Shown: piece after piece, positions 37,137-49,738 of the stretch
How positions within the stretch are numbered: the stretch's first letter is position 1
How the letters are laid out: the number at the start of each line of letters is the position of its first letter
NCBI RefSeq assembly: GCF_019097595.1
Contig: NC_080727.1
Location: 5,164,001 to 5,228,000, forward strand
DNA length: 64,000 nt
From: Hemibagrus wyckioides
Taxonomy: Eukaryota; Chordata; Actinopteri; Siluriformes; Bagridae
Reading direction: 5' to 3'
The notes under the pieces: model-generated
Databases searched by the model: none
Told to the model about the DNA's origin: nothing
The model's input: the letters and a program-made list of their open reading frames with translations, nothing else
Made by a program: the position numbers and the translations under genes

Positions 37137-37465
37137 TGTATATATGACTAAGTTGATTGCTTGGACAAATCAATAGTGCCTAAGCAGATTTCCTGAGCAG
37201 GCTTGTTTACTTGTAGTATTTGTAGGTTATTAACATATGACATAACTGTGGTTCCTATTAACTACAGTATATCCTTCTCAATCCCACCTCCTGCTGCACT
37301 ACATACAATGTTATTATACAACTGGTTTTATTCAGCTGATTAATTAGTGTTTTTTAAGCTTAAATGCAAGTTTAAGACAGTAATCTAGGCTCTTGAAAGA
37401 TCCTATCTTGTCTACACAAGAAAAATCCGGAAGCGTCTGCTGCGTGAACTATACCTAGGTAATGT
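37137..37465. other. Unassigned stretch
   Basis: About 330 bp between the Tc1 copy and a SINE; nothing recognised. Confidence 0.4.
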
Positions 37466-37693
37466 GCAGTGGTAGCTAAAGTGGTTTAGGTTCTCGTTTG
37501 CTGATCAGAAGATCAGGGTTCAAGCCCCAGCACTGCCACCTCTGCCACCGTTGGGCCCTTGTGCAAAGCCCTCACTTCCCCCTGCTCCATGGCTGGCCCT
37601 GTGTTCTAACCCCAACTCTTCAAGGATGGGCTATTCAAAGAAAAAATATCACTACACTAATGTACATGTGATAAATAAAGGCTACTTTACTTA
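37466..37693 (+). mobile_element. tRNA-derived SINE, copy 3
   Basis: Same family as 4922-5154: head 'ggtagctaaagtggtttagg', B-box region 'cagggttcaagccccagcac', body 'gttgggcccttgtgcaaagc', tail 'gtgataaataaaggctactt'. Full-length or nearly so. Confidence 0.8.
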
Positions 37694-38929
37694 TATCCCA
37701 AAAACACAACTCTGAATACAAGGAACTTTCTCCATGTAAATATTGTTGTAGCATTTGGACTCTTGCCCCTTACACTTTTATCCCATTTTTGGCTTATTTG
37801 GGTTATGTATTAAGATCTCCCTTTTGGGAATCTGTCCTCTTTACCAGCATGTCCACAACGTCCCTGAAGCTCCTGTGAGTGTGTATGTACAACTCCCATC
37901 AATCTTTACCCTCCTGAAGTAAAACCCAGATAGAGGTCGCTTTGTCATACTTCTTACAGCGCTGTTGTCTTCTCTCTCTTCTTTTTTTCCCCCTCACCTT
38001 GATGTATATGACGTTTGGCTGATATTTTGTGGAAAAGGTTCACCATATTTTACCGACAAAGGACTGACAGTGTTTCCTGAATATAAGCACAAAATTGCCT
38101 TTAGGTCTTCATATTCTACCTGCCTGTTATTGGTGGATCTTATTCAGTCCTCGTAAGGGAATTCCTTCCTCAGATGATTGCTTAGGCCAGATATAGGAAT
38201 GTGTCATATACTGTGACAGGATAGATATTTCTATATTTATATGTATATGTACTCAGACAACTTATGAGATTTGATGTCTTGAGGGGGAAACGTACAGTAT
38301 TTGGTAACCAGAGTGGCACATGCAAAAAAGACAGTCAGCCCGAAGACAGAGCCGCATCCTTTTATTGCTCTGTCTTCATACATGTGAACTGAAGAACTGT
38401 GAAATATCGATTCAGGATATTGCAACTGCATTCACGCATCACGCTGGCAAAAAAACTCAACAGAGGACGACAGAGGGAGGGAAACTGTTTATAAAGCTTT
38501 TAGTTGCAGAGTCTAAACTCAGGGAAGAAAAAGGATGAGATGGAGAAGAAGGGGACGGAGAAAATTGGATCGGAAAAGCTTCCCATCGTGTATAGGGTGA
38601 AGGGCACACTGGAACTGAGGAGATTCGGAATGCAGGATCAGAGATAGAGCAATGTTTTTCAGGCTCATAGTGTGAAGAAAGAAGGAAAGAAAAAAAAAAA
38701 AACAATAGCAAAAAAGTTTTTGAATTTTGTTCTGATTATTTCAGCCTTAAGCAAAGAGAATGAACCACACCAAATAGTACACAAAAATTTATGCCAATAA
38801 TTTATGATAATTCTTTAATATTCAAATAACGTTTATGATGTCCTTTTTGTGCTTGTTGTATTTATTTCAGTGTATGATTTGCAATTCAAATCTAGATTGA
38901 CTAGATTTACCTCTTCACTTCACAAGAGG

Positions 38930-38931
<2 letters not shown>
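37694..38931. other. Gene-free stretch
   Basis: Short open frames only; nothing recognised. Confidence 0.4.
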
Positions 38932-38976
<45 letters not shown>

Positions 38977-38979
38977 ATA
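38932..38979. repeat. (AAAT)n microsatellite
   Basis: About twelve units ending in the TA that flanks the next transposon. Confidence 0.93.
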
Positions 38980-39504
38980 CACTACCAGTCAAAAGTTTGG
39001 ACACACCTTCTAATTCCATGGTCTTTCCTGATGTTTATTTCTTTCTACATTGTAAAACAATGCTGAAGGCGGCCGAAATCCACAATAATGTCCTTTGAAC
39101 AGTTGATATTGAGATATGTCTGCTACTGATGCTCTGTAAAGCCTTCATAACGGCTCTAATCTGAGGTGCTGTTAATTGGTGATTTCTGAGGCTGGTAACT
39201 CTAAATGAACTTCTCCTCTGCAGCAGAGGACAGTTTTGGTCTTGCTTTCCTGGGATGGTCTTCATGTGAGCCAGTTTCATCATGGTGCTTGATGGGTTTT
39301 GCAAATGCACTTGACAATACTGTTCCTGCAAGAACTATTGACCTATTGACGTTCGTGTCTTAAAATAACAACTGACTGTTTTTTGTTGTCATTACATATG
39401 GATTACTTAAGTCCATGTGTGTTATTTTATAGTTTTGAAATCTCCAGTATTGTTCTAGAATGTGAATTAAAAGGTGTGTCCACTCCAACTTTTGACTGGT
39501 AGTG
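38980..39504 (-). mobile_element. Tc1-like deletion derivative
   Basis: The left end 'cactaccagtcaaaagtttg' followed by 'gacacacctt' is matched by an inverted right end, 'cttttgactggtagtg', which has a 4-bp insertion inside the repeat. TA flanks both ends (38978-38979, 39505-39506). The 525-bp element keeps only the start of the transposase on the minus strand and lacks the catalytic region. The 'ccagtcaaaagtttggacac' terminus marks a widespread fish Tc1-like family. Confidence 0.88.
39035..39331 (-). pseudogene. Tc1-like transposase N-terminal remnant
   Basis: A 98-codon minus-strand frame with HLQNPSSTMMKLAHMKTIPG, SSFRVTSLRNHQLTAPQIRA and SISTVQRTLLW. These correspond to the linker and second helix-turn-helix of a Tc1-like transposase. 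The DDE catalytic domain is missing because of internal deletion, so it cannot act as a transposase. Confidence 0.8.
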
Positions 39505-39506
39505 TA

Positions 39507-41307
39507 TATATATATATATAATGTAAAGACTAGAACTGAAGTAAAAATAAGCCATAAAAAGATAAGGGGATGTGTTAGCAATCTTCCTATTATGGTTGAG
39601 GGCAATAAATAAGTTTGCTCCCTTTGGCTCATGTCTAGAGTTGAGCTACAGATATTGGCTTGAGTAAGAAGCAGTATTAAATCCAGAGCTACTGCCTTTA
39701 CAGTTTGTTCTAACCGTAATTATATCACTCTGAAATTTACGTGTTGTTTTTGTGCTGTAAGATCGATGGAATAATCATTCAATGGCTGTAATAAATACAT
39801 AAACGTATATGACGCTTTATACTAATTAATTATTAGTATTTAGTTTCTTCAAAAAGCACAAAGTGTTTTTTTTTTTCCCCACAGTGAAGACAAAGACTTA
39901 ATTTTGTATACCGCTTATCATAGGAACATTTATTAGAGATTATTTTTAAAGTCAGCGGTAGCAGATTTCAAGGTGTATCCTTGAAGATGAGAAACATTGG
40001 CATTATATGATTCTGATAATTCTTCATTATATGAAACTGGAGCATTTGCTTATTAAAAAAAAAATAAATAAATAATAATCCCACCATGCACTGCAAAACC
40101 CATGCTTACTTTTTTTCCCTTATTGGAAATGGCGTCATATATTCTGAAGCCTCTCAGCTTGTAAGAAATTCTCTGTAACTTCTTCTTGTAGCTCAGAAAT
40201 GATTGGATTTTTTTTTTTCAACTTTATCTGATGTTCTACATATAGTTTGTTAGGATTTTTAAAAATCCCACTAACCTACGATCCTGCTTGACGTACCATG
40301 ACAGAAACACATGTGATTTAGCTAACAAACTTACACAAGATATAAATATAAACATACATTGATTTTATATTTTTGGGGATTTTACAGTGACTGATGAAAA
40401 AATTAAAATGTCAAAGTCATCAGTTTCCCAATATGTAGAGAGCCAAAGTCTTGAGCCAAGCATTGATCCTGCTCGTGTACACAATATACTGATTCACGAC
40501 CTGATTCATAACCTCAGTCTTGTATCTTGTGTGTTTATTATATTGTGTAACTGCAGGTGTACAATATGAGCAATTATAGTAGGATGTGCTGGATCAAGTG
40601 CTATTCTGAATCATAGGAGAGGAATCTATATTGTTAAATAAATAAAGATTTCTCTATTTTCTGTTGTAAAACACAGTTTCTGATGATTCTACTCCACACA
40701 AAAAAATCTGACCTACATGCAGGAGATTTAATCTAATTGATAAAATCGCGTCGCTTGTAAACACTGATGCAATCTTTACTCTTAAGTCTGACATCAATGT
40801 TTAATTTACTAAAACTAGCTCATCACACAAGCTGTGCCCGGGACCACATACTAAATGGAGTTTAATAATGTGCATAATCCAATTTCTGCTATTTAAATAC
40901 AAAATGAAACCTTTTATTATTAAATTCTACTTTCTCATTATTATAATGTCATTATTTTCTCATAATGAGAATGTTCATATTACGCATGTGGTAAAGTTGG
41001 TTTCTTGTTACATATTCAAACCTCGGGAGTAAACAGCACGTAATGGGAGCCTGTTTTTTTTTTTTTTTTTTTCCCATACATTTATTTTTCTCTTGTTCTA
41101 TGAATAGGTAAATATAGACAATTCAGTCATTCAGTTTCCTCAAACTCTCACTCACTCTTCATTTTATTCTTGTTCTGATGTATTTGACAAACAGCACAAT
41201 TTACTTATCTGATTGTACTCACAAATATTTGTTGATTAAATGTGACAGTGTGCTTGAATGAATCCCTTGTATATGAGCTGCAATCAGTTATTAAGAAAGT
41301 GGGAATA
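39507..41307. other. Gene-free AT-rich stretch
   Basis: Short open frames only, several T- and A-runs (for example 41054-41072), and no recognised repeat family. Confidence 0.4.
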
Positions 41308-41874
41308 CAGTGGGACCTCAGCATACAAATGCCCTCCCTTATGAATTTTCACCTTAAGGATTGAAATTTTGCAAGGAAATTTTGCATCGGCATACCAGGC
41401 ATTTTCGGTATGCAAACGAGCCGAATCGAATGCTGGCTAAGTTGAGCGTATGTCCGGGGAACTTGTTTGCATCAGTGGAAAGCCAACTGAAGCGAGTTTA
41501 CAGATTTCACCATTTTCGAAAGAGTCAACCCACGATACCAACGTTGCCTTCGGCATGCGCTCAATAGCTATGTGATTTTTTGTGCATTTTTTTTGTTGAC
41601 ACGTTGGTGGCGTGGGTGGTCAGTTCTATTTTTAGCCCAAGCTTGGTGGCACAACTTACTGTGAGGAGCCTTGACATGGCATGCTTGGCTTGGGTCAGTT
41701 CTTTGTAAGCATCCAAAAAGTTTACATACGCTCCGTATTGCTAATATTGTAATATTTTTGGGTGGCTGGAATGGATTATCTGCATTTACATTATTTCTCA
41801 TGGAAAAATTCATTTCGCAATACAAATTTTTGCCTTCAGAAAGGATTAAATTTTAGTATACCAAGATTCCTTTG
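41308..41874. mobile_element. TA-flanked non-autonomous DNA element (Tigger/pogo-like ends), copy 1
   Basis: The left end 'cagtgggacctcagcatac' pairs imperfectly with the inverted right end 'gtataccaagattcctttg'. TA is present on both sides (41306-41307, 41875-41876). No transposase is encoded. A second copy lies in opposite orientation at 49739-50206 and shares 'ccacgataccaacgttgcct' and 'tatttttagcccaagcttgg' type segments. The superfamily call rests on the TA target and the CAG-type ends only. Confidence 0.65.
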
Positions 41875-41876
41875 TA

Positions 41877-42040
41877 TTTACATTTCTGACACCCTTATAC
41901 AGAGTGACTTACATTTGTCTCATTTTATATAACTGAGTGACTAGGTCTCACTTGGGGAAAATTTGTGGACCTGAGATTCAAACTCACAACCTTCCAATCA
42001 GTAAGCCAACACCTTAACCACTAAGCTACCACATCCCCAA
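41877..42040 (-). mobile_element. tRNA-derived SINE of a second family, minus
   Basis: On the minus strand: 'gtggtagcttagtggttaag' (A-box region), 'ggttgtgagtttgaatctca' (B-box region), then 'taagtcactctgtataaggg' and 'tgtcagaaatg' as the tail. The tail resembles the LINE end at 61160-61200 ('tcgctttggataagggggtc'), suggesting the LINE machinery that moved it. It abuts the end of the DNA element at 41874. Confidence 0.72.
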
Positions 42041-42252
42041 TTGTAGAAGAAAATTTCGGCCAGAGGTAATTATTTAGCCAAATCCTAGTTTAGCCTCTAT
42101 GACTGGTCCTGCCACTGAGGACCAGCATGTTTAATTTCCCAGTGTGCATGGTGTCTCCAGTTACCGTGATGGATCTGGGCTCAAGTGAGTATGTCACCAC
42201 ACATCAATCAAACCCTATAGAACACACATTGGGTCACATTATGGCCCTTTTT

Positions 42253-42304
<52 letters not shown>

Positions 42305-42619
42305 ATCGTTGCTTCCCTGCTGTTTCTGGCTCAGGATCAGCGATTTGTGCCTCCAAACTCAGCGCTATTTAAGGCCATTTAAAGTACGTCCCTGACCTCT
42401 GAAATGGACCTGTTTGAAAAATCAGCCACACTTTAGAGACACAATTTAGTGGAAATTATGAGACAAGGAACTCCATTATGCAAATCGTGAAGAAGTGTGG
42501 CCATGCAAATGCCAGCACACACCTAACCCCCGCCCCCCTGTTTCTACTGCTGGTCCTGAAACACACACAATGTTTTGCAGAGCAGTATGTTTTGACAGGG
42601 TGAAGTGGATGTGGGGCAT

Positions 42620-42655
<36 letters not shown>

Positions 42656-43241
42656 AAGAAAGAGTGAGAGAGAGAGACAGAGAGAGAGCACTGTTTTGGA
42701 AGGAGCATAATGCATTGGTGTAAAAGATTCCTTGCATCATCATAATCGCGCACGTAAAAGTGTGCGTCATAAACATGATAAACGTTCACTGGCTTTTAAT
42801 ATCATAATAAATAAGTAATAATGCATTATCACGTTACATATAAAGCACCGATTTGCTCCTTGTGCACGTCCAAACAATTACTGGTGTGAAATGTGTTTAT
42901 GGAGGTTTGTAATTAGGTACACAAAACAATAACAACAACAACAATAACAACAACAGCATGTTGTTCTTGTTCTTCCTCACTCTATTATTATTATTAAAAA
43001 TATTTCTATATATTAATATACAGCTATCAATGCAACCAGCAACAACAAAACAACAATGATGATGACAACGACAACAACAATAATAATAATAATTTTAAAA
43101 AATGGAATACATAAAAATTTTATGCTTTTTCTTGTTAATATTATTAAACACAATAAATCATAATCATATACAACAAACAATACCACCTCATTAGTAATTA
43201 AAAATAAATAAATAAATAAAACAAAATAGCAAAACAACAAC

Positions 43242-43242
<1 letters not shown>
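42041..43242. other. Gene-free stretch with CT/GA microsatellites
   Basis: Holds (CT)n at about 42256-42304 and (GA)n at about 42619-42688. The long frames here (LSLSLS, EREREKER) are translated repeats. Several CAA/AAT-rich runs follow. Confidence 0.6.

Positions 43243-43328
<86 letters not shown>
43243..43328. repeat. Perfect 86-bp palindrome made of (AAT)n then (ATT)n
   Basis: The run of ATA/AAT units switches to ATT units between 43285 and 43286, so the two 43-bp halves are exactly self-complementary. This is a cruciform- or hairpin-prone microsatellite. Confidence 0.93.
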
Positions 43329-43332
<4 letters not shown>

Positions 43333-43333
<1 letters not shown>

Positions 43334-45069
43334 GTTTATTTTTATCATCTGAAATGATCTCTGCCACCTTTCCGTCACAGCTGCATGTCTGAATAAAGAC
43401 ATTTGCCTGAACGAATACATGATATTTAATACGAAACAAAGGATTTAAAGCTCACTCTCTGGCTCATAAAGCGTGCGGCATGTACCCAGCAAATGAATTT
43501 AAATTAATCAGAACCCTGTGTTTAAATTAGTAGTGTAGATATATGAGCGTCTTGGGCCTTGCAGTGTTCTTAAGTGAATCCCATTGCTCACTCTTTCTCT
43601 CTCTCTTCCTCATGCTCTTAATCATTTTGGCAGATAATAATGAACTCTTTTTAATTGTCATTAGATCTGCTTCTTAAGGAGCATTAATGAGGCCTTGGGA
43701 CTCGAGAGCAACACATACAGACGCTAGTTTTCCGACTGATCCGTGTTGCACTTTACAGTGTCAGAGAAACCATTGGTGGCAAAGAAACCTTCCCAAGTTT
43801 AAAGCCGTAATTAATGACACGAGAAACATACAGTAGGTGACAAAACAATGTAATAATAGGTGTGTAAAACACGGTGGTCTACAAGGGGTTAACAGCAGGC
43901 CTCTCGCTGCAACCATCATTGATCTCTGAAGACTAATTAAAGCACAGCTGGGTCTATTCAATTAATCTAACAAGAGTGAGATGCCTTGGCTTGAAATGCA
44001 TTGTCCCTTATGACTCTCTTACATACAGTCATATACAACAGAAACCAGTCAGTAAACTGAGGATGGACATGGAAAAAGGACATAACATTTGTGATATATG
44101 AAGGGCAAACCTCCATCATGAATAGTTTGCCACTACAAATATCTTTAAAAGTTTTTACCTCCACCATCACCATCAGCCTAGGCTTACTGTACTGGTCTGG
44201 AAGGAGAATTCTTTTATTGTTCTTTATAACCAAGTCTTAAAGTCTAAAAATCATATTAAAACCAGAAAAGGTATTTATAACTTCTCCCAAAATACTTTCT
44301 GGCAATATGTTGCATGTAATAGGATATAATAGGGTGCCAAAATTTATGGGTTAGCCATAGAGTTTGTGATATCTGTTGGTCAGTGATATGGAGGCACCTG
44401 AAAACAAGGGGAAAGGAGAAAGGGCGTACATTTAATTTTTATATTTACGTACAGTTACTTTTGCTTTATGTCTATATATAAAGGTGAACTTTGACCTGAT
44501 CAACCAATCAACTGGCTTTGCGAAGAAATACAACAAAGGATCGGTCTCTAGACACAAAAATAAGCGAGTACTAAAATATCCAGTTTGAGCCTTTCACAAA
44601 ACCTCCACCAAGAGTAGTTTGGAATTTTAAAACCGAGCCTGCACAATAAATAATGATGATTACTTCTCAAGATAAAAATAAAATAAATAAAACATTAATG
44701 GTGCTGTGCTTTACGTAAGATGTGCTGAAAAAGTTTTACTCAACACGCTGCTTTTCAAGAAACAAAGTAAAAAAAACGATGGACACAAATAACTGGAGCA
44801 CATAACAGCAAGTAATAAAAACAACTGTATAAAAAAGGAGCTCCTTTTTTGCCTCCTTGCAGAAAAATGTCGATGCACAGACATGTTTTATTCTCAGAGC
44901 CTTCATTTTACATGCTGACAAATACAACGTGTGCTTTTTTTTTTTTTGTAAAGAAAAAAATCCCTTACAGCCGCTTTAAGCTCGATCAGCCTTGTGTTGT
45001 TTATTATGTCAGACTTCCTGCAGCTTTCGTGGCAAACCACCGGCACACATTATTGTGAGATGTGCACAT
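43333..45069. other. Gene-free stretch
   Basis: About 43440-43740 contains AT-hook and homeodomain-type cores (aatttaaattaatca, ttttaattgtcattag) with no repeats, so it may be regulatory. The rest is unrecognised. Confidence 0.35.
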
Positions 45070-45410
45070 TAATGAAATCTCAGACTGGGATGTGGAATGA
45101 ATACCGAGCGCCGGCGAACGCATAAGGGCCGGTAATACGTCCCTCAGTTCTAACAGGTCTCCATTCTCCTGTATACCCGAACAGAGTGAGTGGATCCTGA
45201 ATGTCTGGCCCGGTCATGCCCATCCCCCCCTATACGCCCCATTTTCATCAATAATGCATTGGGCAAGATGTAAGGGAAATGCTCTCTTATCAGCACTGCC
45301 AGGCCACGGCCCACATCTCCTATTTCCTACGTAAAGCGCTTTAATCTGAGGATCCATTCCCTCTGTGCATCAGCCAGCAGGCCCTGCATTTGCTAGCTTT
45401 CACTTCCCTA
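45070..45410. other. Candidate conserved non-coding element
   Basis: A GC-richer, repeat-free block ('gagcgccggcgaacgcataa' near 45105, 'gcccattttcatcaataatg' near 45237) bounded by a CT microsatellite on the right. No open frame of note. Inference from composition only. Confidence 0.3.
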
Positions 45411-45412
45411 GG

Positions 45413-45414
<2 letters not shown>

Positions 45415-45458
<44 letters not shown>
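45415..45458. repeat. (CT)n microsatellite
   Basis: A CT tract with one interruption. Confidence 0.93.
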
Positions 45459-46029
45459 GCTTTTCATTTTGGCCAAATCCTCACAACCTGTCTTCCATAT
45501 TGAATCTAGCCGTAGTGTCCACACAAGCATCTGTTGTCATAGTTACACAATTGAACTGGTTTGGTGATGCCACACAGCAGGTGCGAGCGTTATTGCGGGT
45601 GTAAATTGGTTGGTTAGGCACACGAGCCGTAATCAATTTGAAATGTCATTGAACCTTTCAGTAGTTGATGAACAGGCTATATGAATATCAGTGCATGAAT
45701 GTGCTTTGGTTACTTTCACGCCAGTCTTATTTGGCCCACAGCTGCATATTTCCGCTACGCGTCACATCCAGTGTGCATTGAGATTACATTTCGAGACATT
45801 CAGAAACACTTCTGGCGTGCTGTAGTTAACAGAGGCGCCAGGTGGAAAGTGTTTTCTCTGACAGGATACTCAAAAAAAGCAATAAATAAATGCATACATG
45901 TGTTAATATATAAATACTTGCACATGTTTCAGTAAGATACTAGCAGTACAGTTGTGCCTAATGCTGTAAATTTATATCCTATATAAAGTCTGCTACCGTA
46001 AAATAAACTCTTTACTGGCAAGAGCTGCC
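45459..46029. other. Gene-free stretch
   Basis: Nothing recognised. Confidence 0.4.
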
Positions 46030-47432
46030 AAAAGGAAGCTATACTGTTGCTAGGTTTATGTAAAATATACAGTTAGATTGTTTTAAAATATACAGTTAAG
46101 TTGATGCAAATTCAACAATAAGGTTGTAAAAAAAACATACAGTTAATTTGAATATACCGTTAGGTTGTTGTAACATAAACAGTAGGTTGTTTTAGAATAT
46201 ACAATTAAATTGAAGCAAATTGTACAATTAGCTTGTAAAATATACAGCACATTTAGGTTGTTCTAAAGTATAGTGTATTGTTAGAATGTTGTAAAATACA
46301 TAGCTAGGTTGTTGTACAATATGTGGTCTAGTTAAGTTGATACAATATTGTTAAGTTCTAGTTAATCTAGTTAAATTGTACAATATATGGTATAATTAGG
46401 TTGTTGTTCAATATATAGTATAGTTTGTTGTACAGTATATAATTTAATTAGGTTATTGTAAAATATATAGTATAGTTAGGTTGTTGTACAATATATAATA
46501 TAGTTTGGTTGTTGTACAATATATAGTATAGTTCAGTGGTTGTGCAATACAGAGTATAGTTTGTTTGCTGTACAATATACACTACAGTTAGGTTGTTGCA
46601 CAATATACAATATAGCTAGGTTGCTGTAAAATATATAGTATAGTTTGTTTGTTGTACAGTATATAGTTTAATTAAGTTGTTGTAAAATATACAGTATAGT
46701 TAGGTTGTTGTACAAGATATAATATAGTACGGTTGTTGTACAATATATAGTATAGTTTGGTTGCTGTACAATATACAGTATAGTTTGTTTGTCGTAAAAA
46801 CATTCAGTATAGTTAGGTTGTTGTAAAATATACAGTATAGTTAGGTTGTTGATCAATAGTATAGTTTGTTTGTTGTAAAAACATTCAGTATAGTTAGATT
46901 GTTGTAAAATATATAGTATAGTTAGGTTGTTGATCAATAGTATAGTTTGTTTGTTGTACAGTATATAGTTTAATTAAGTTGTTGTAAAATATATAGTATA
47001 GTTAGGTTGTTGATCAATAGTATAGTTTGTTTGTTGTAAAAACATTCAGTATAGTTAGATTGTTGTAAAATATATAGTATAGTTAGGTTGTTGATCAATA
47101 GTATAGTTTGTTTGTTGTACAGTATATAGTTTAATTAAGTTGTTGTAAAATATATAGTATAGTTAGGTTGTTGTACAATATACAATATAGTTTGGTTCCT
47201 GTACAATATACAGTATATCTAGGTTGTTGATCAATATATAGTATAGGTAGGTTGTTGTACAATATATAGTATACAGTAGGTAGGTTGTTGCACAATATAC
47301 AGTATAGTTAGGTTGTTGTACAATATAGTTTAGTTCGTTTGTTGTATAGTATACAGTGTAGCTAGGTTGATGAAAATATATAGTTAGGTTATTGTACAAT
47401 ATACAGTATAGCTAGATTTTAGTAAAATAAGG
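46030..47432. repeat. 28-bp minisatellite array with higher-order repeat
   Basis: About 1.4 kb of tandem units of the type 'agtatagttaggttgttgta' + 'caatatat', with a self-complementary TTGTACAA core in many units. Units are diverged at the left end (46030-46400) and more alike to the right. Between about 46850 and 47160 a larger block of about 160 bp, marked by 'gatcaatagtatagtttgtt', is repeated. The minus-strand open frames (YNNLTILYILQQ...) are translated repeat, not genes. Confidence 0.92.
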
Positions 47433-49738
47433 TTTTTTTTTTTCAGGCTGATAAACAAACTCTGAATGAAGGACACTGTTATATATGGACAAGACATTTC
47501 AATCACAGGACCTGTAGAAACACAGTACAAAAAGTCAAAATGTTTGTCTTCAGGGCTTTGCACTTACTTTTTAAACATGACCAAGTGCATTTTTGTCTTT
47601 TTAAATTCAGAAGAAAACAAAATAAAAATAAAAAAACGACTGGTGGAAGAGTGAATGTTAGCTGTGAACTTATTTCACGGATGTTCAGCAACAAAGAAAT
47701 GTTGTTCATGATTTAATTAACACAGTTTTGTAACGGAAGCGGGCCTTGATTATTTTCCTATAACAGCATGTTCTAAAGTGTGTTATTCTTTACATAGCCG
47801 CTATGCTTTACAGACTAAATAAAGCAGGTAAATTGTGACTAGCTCTCCACAGCTGGACGTGTCTAATCTGGGTTTGAGCATACAGTGATGAAGGCGGACT
47901 TGATGCATCCTCCACACTCAGCCCTTCTTATTTCTTAATCTGCTCTCCTCGCTGTCAGTCGGACAGAAACATTTGCAGCGTGCATGAAAAGAAATTACCG
48001 GGCACACGGCCAAAGACATGCATCGAGAGCGATGCAGGAAGAGTCGGCGAGACAGACAGAGATTGGGCTTGTGGCTCGGTGTGGAGCGTGACAGCGGGAG
48101 AAATTGCCTTGCACACTGCTGTGTCGAGCGACGATGATCAGGAGCGAAGGATGATCCTGGCGGCGTCTCTAACTGGAGAAAATAAGTCATGACAACATCC
48201 AAATCACATGTACGTCCGTTCTCAGCATGTACGTTTATGCCAATTATATGTCTGAGACGGAGAGAATGCATCTCTATTTAAGAATCATCTTCTACCAGCA
48301 ATCGCAGGCCACATGCGGTTCCAGTGAAACAATATTTCTCTCTTTCTCTCTCTCTCTCACGCTCTATTCTTTCTCTCTCTCTCTCTCTCTCTACACAGCA
48401 GAGAGAATCATGTTCGGACAGGAAAGCCAATGATCACCTAAGAATAGCTTGCTTTGTAGTATAGCATGGACAGAACAGGTGAACTTTTTAGAAATATGTG
48501 AGAAAAGTATTGGAGTGAAAGTGTTCAGAAGGAAAACCAAAGATTGGAAAAGAAATGAACAAGACAACGATAACAGGCCTGGGGATCTGTTACGCTGTAA
48601 ATATTTAATACGGGCGAAAAGATGGAGAATGAGAATAGACTGAATAGAATAGTTTTGCTTTAAATGGCATCCTAGACCCTGCAGTCCTCCTCCAAGTCCA
48701 AGTTTTGTTGAAGTTGGGATCTGCAGTTGCCAAGTCCTCAGGGCCAGGATTGTTTTTTAACATCTTACTCAGCTTTCATTTGGTCCAAATGCTAATAATA
48801 TACCAACATATTTCTTTCCAGCAGCTGAAAAATGTTAGTTTCTTGCTAGCTGTTAATGTTTGTTAGCTTAATACTTCCTTTTCTAAATACCTTCTAATGG
48901 CTAGTTAGGCATTTTCTGCTTATCTGATTTAAAAATCTTGGTAGACTTAAGTGCCAAAAACAACCCTGGTTCAGTTTGTAAACATATATTGAAATGCCTG
49001 TACTTTCTTGTCTTCGGTGTAGTGCTTGTGTGATGCGTCACCGTTTTAAAGATATTGCTGGAGAACATCACAAACTCACACCACCATTACTCACTAAATA
49101 GCTTGTGTGGATGTGTCATTCTGAGACAAATGAAGTTCTGAGTGAATTTCATTTGTCCCATCACTAAAACAGGAACTAGACAAGATCAATACAAATGATG
49201 TACCATCATCATGTGGAAAGAAGAAGAAGAAGGCTGGTACTGTATACACCAACAGTGACCAGACAAAGTGGCAAGAAGTTTATCATTTCCAGTGAAAGCT
49301 AATAATTTCTGGTGGACCTTTTTTTTTTTTTTTTAAATAAATGTGTGTTTTTGGTTTTTACATCACAAGAGTTTTCACTGCTTTATTTGAATACCTTAAA
49401 CTATTTAAACCCACCAAATACGCAGCAAAAATCATGAAGAACGACACCTTAAGCTTCTTCAGACCTTGTTTGTCAAGCTTGTTTTTCTTAGGCTTATCCT
49501 TACAGTAATACACTGCATACATACATTATATTCACAAGAATTTCCTTTCAGATCTTATGTTTTTTGTAGGATTTGTGGTCAATATTTTGTATTTATTTTA
49601 TAGCTAATTGTCTGTGTGGATATTACTAGCCTGGTGGAAGCATGACAACGTGCAAAAAAGCTAAACAGAATCTCAAACAATTTGCTCAAAACAATCTAAA
49701 AAAATAATTTGTTACCTGAAAACCTCAGGATCCAAATA
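47433..49738. other. Gene-free stretch
   Basis: Contains a CT-rich microsatellite at about 48333-48390. About 47860-48200 is GC-richer with overlapping short frames but no recognised protein. No transposon ends are seen. Confidence 0.4.

Noticed and set aside
42127..42776. Open frames rich in LSLSLS or EREREREK
   Set aside because: Translated CT/GA microsatellites; the same applies at 5529-5792, 12506-12700, 23634-23939 and 52390-52721.
46668..47399. Repetitive open frames translating as YNNLTILYILQQ-type peptides
   Set aside because: They are translations of the 28-bp minisatellite with no start context or conserved domain.
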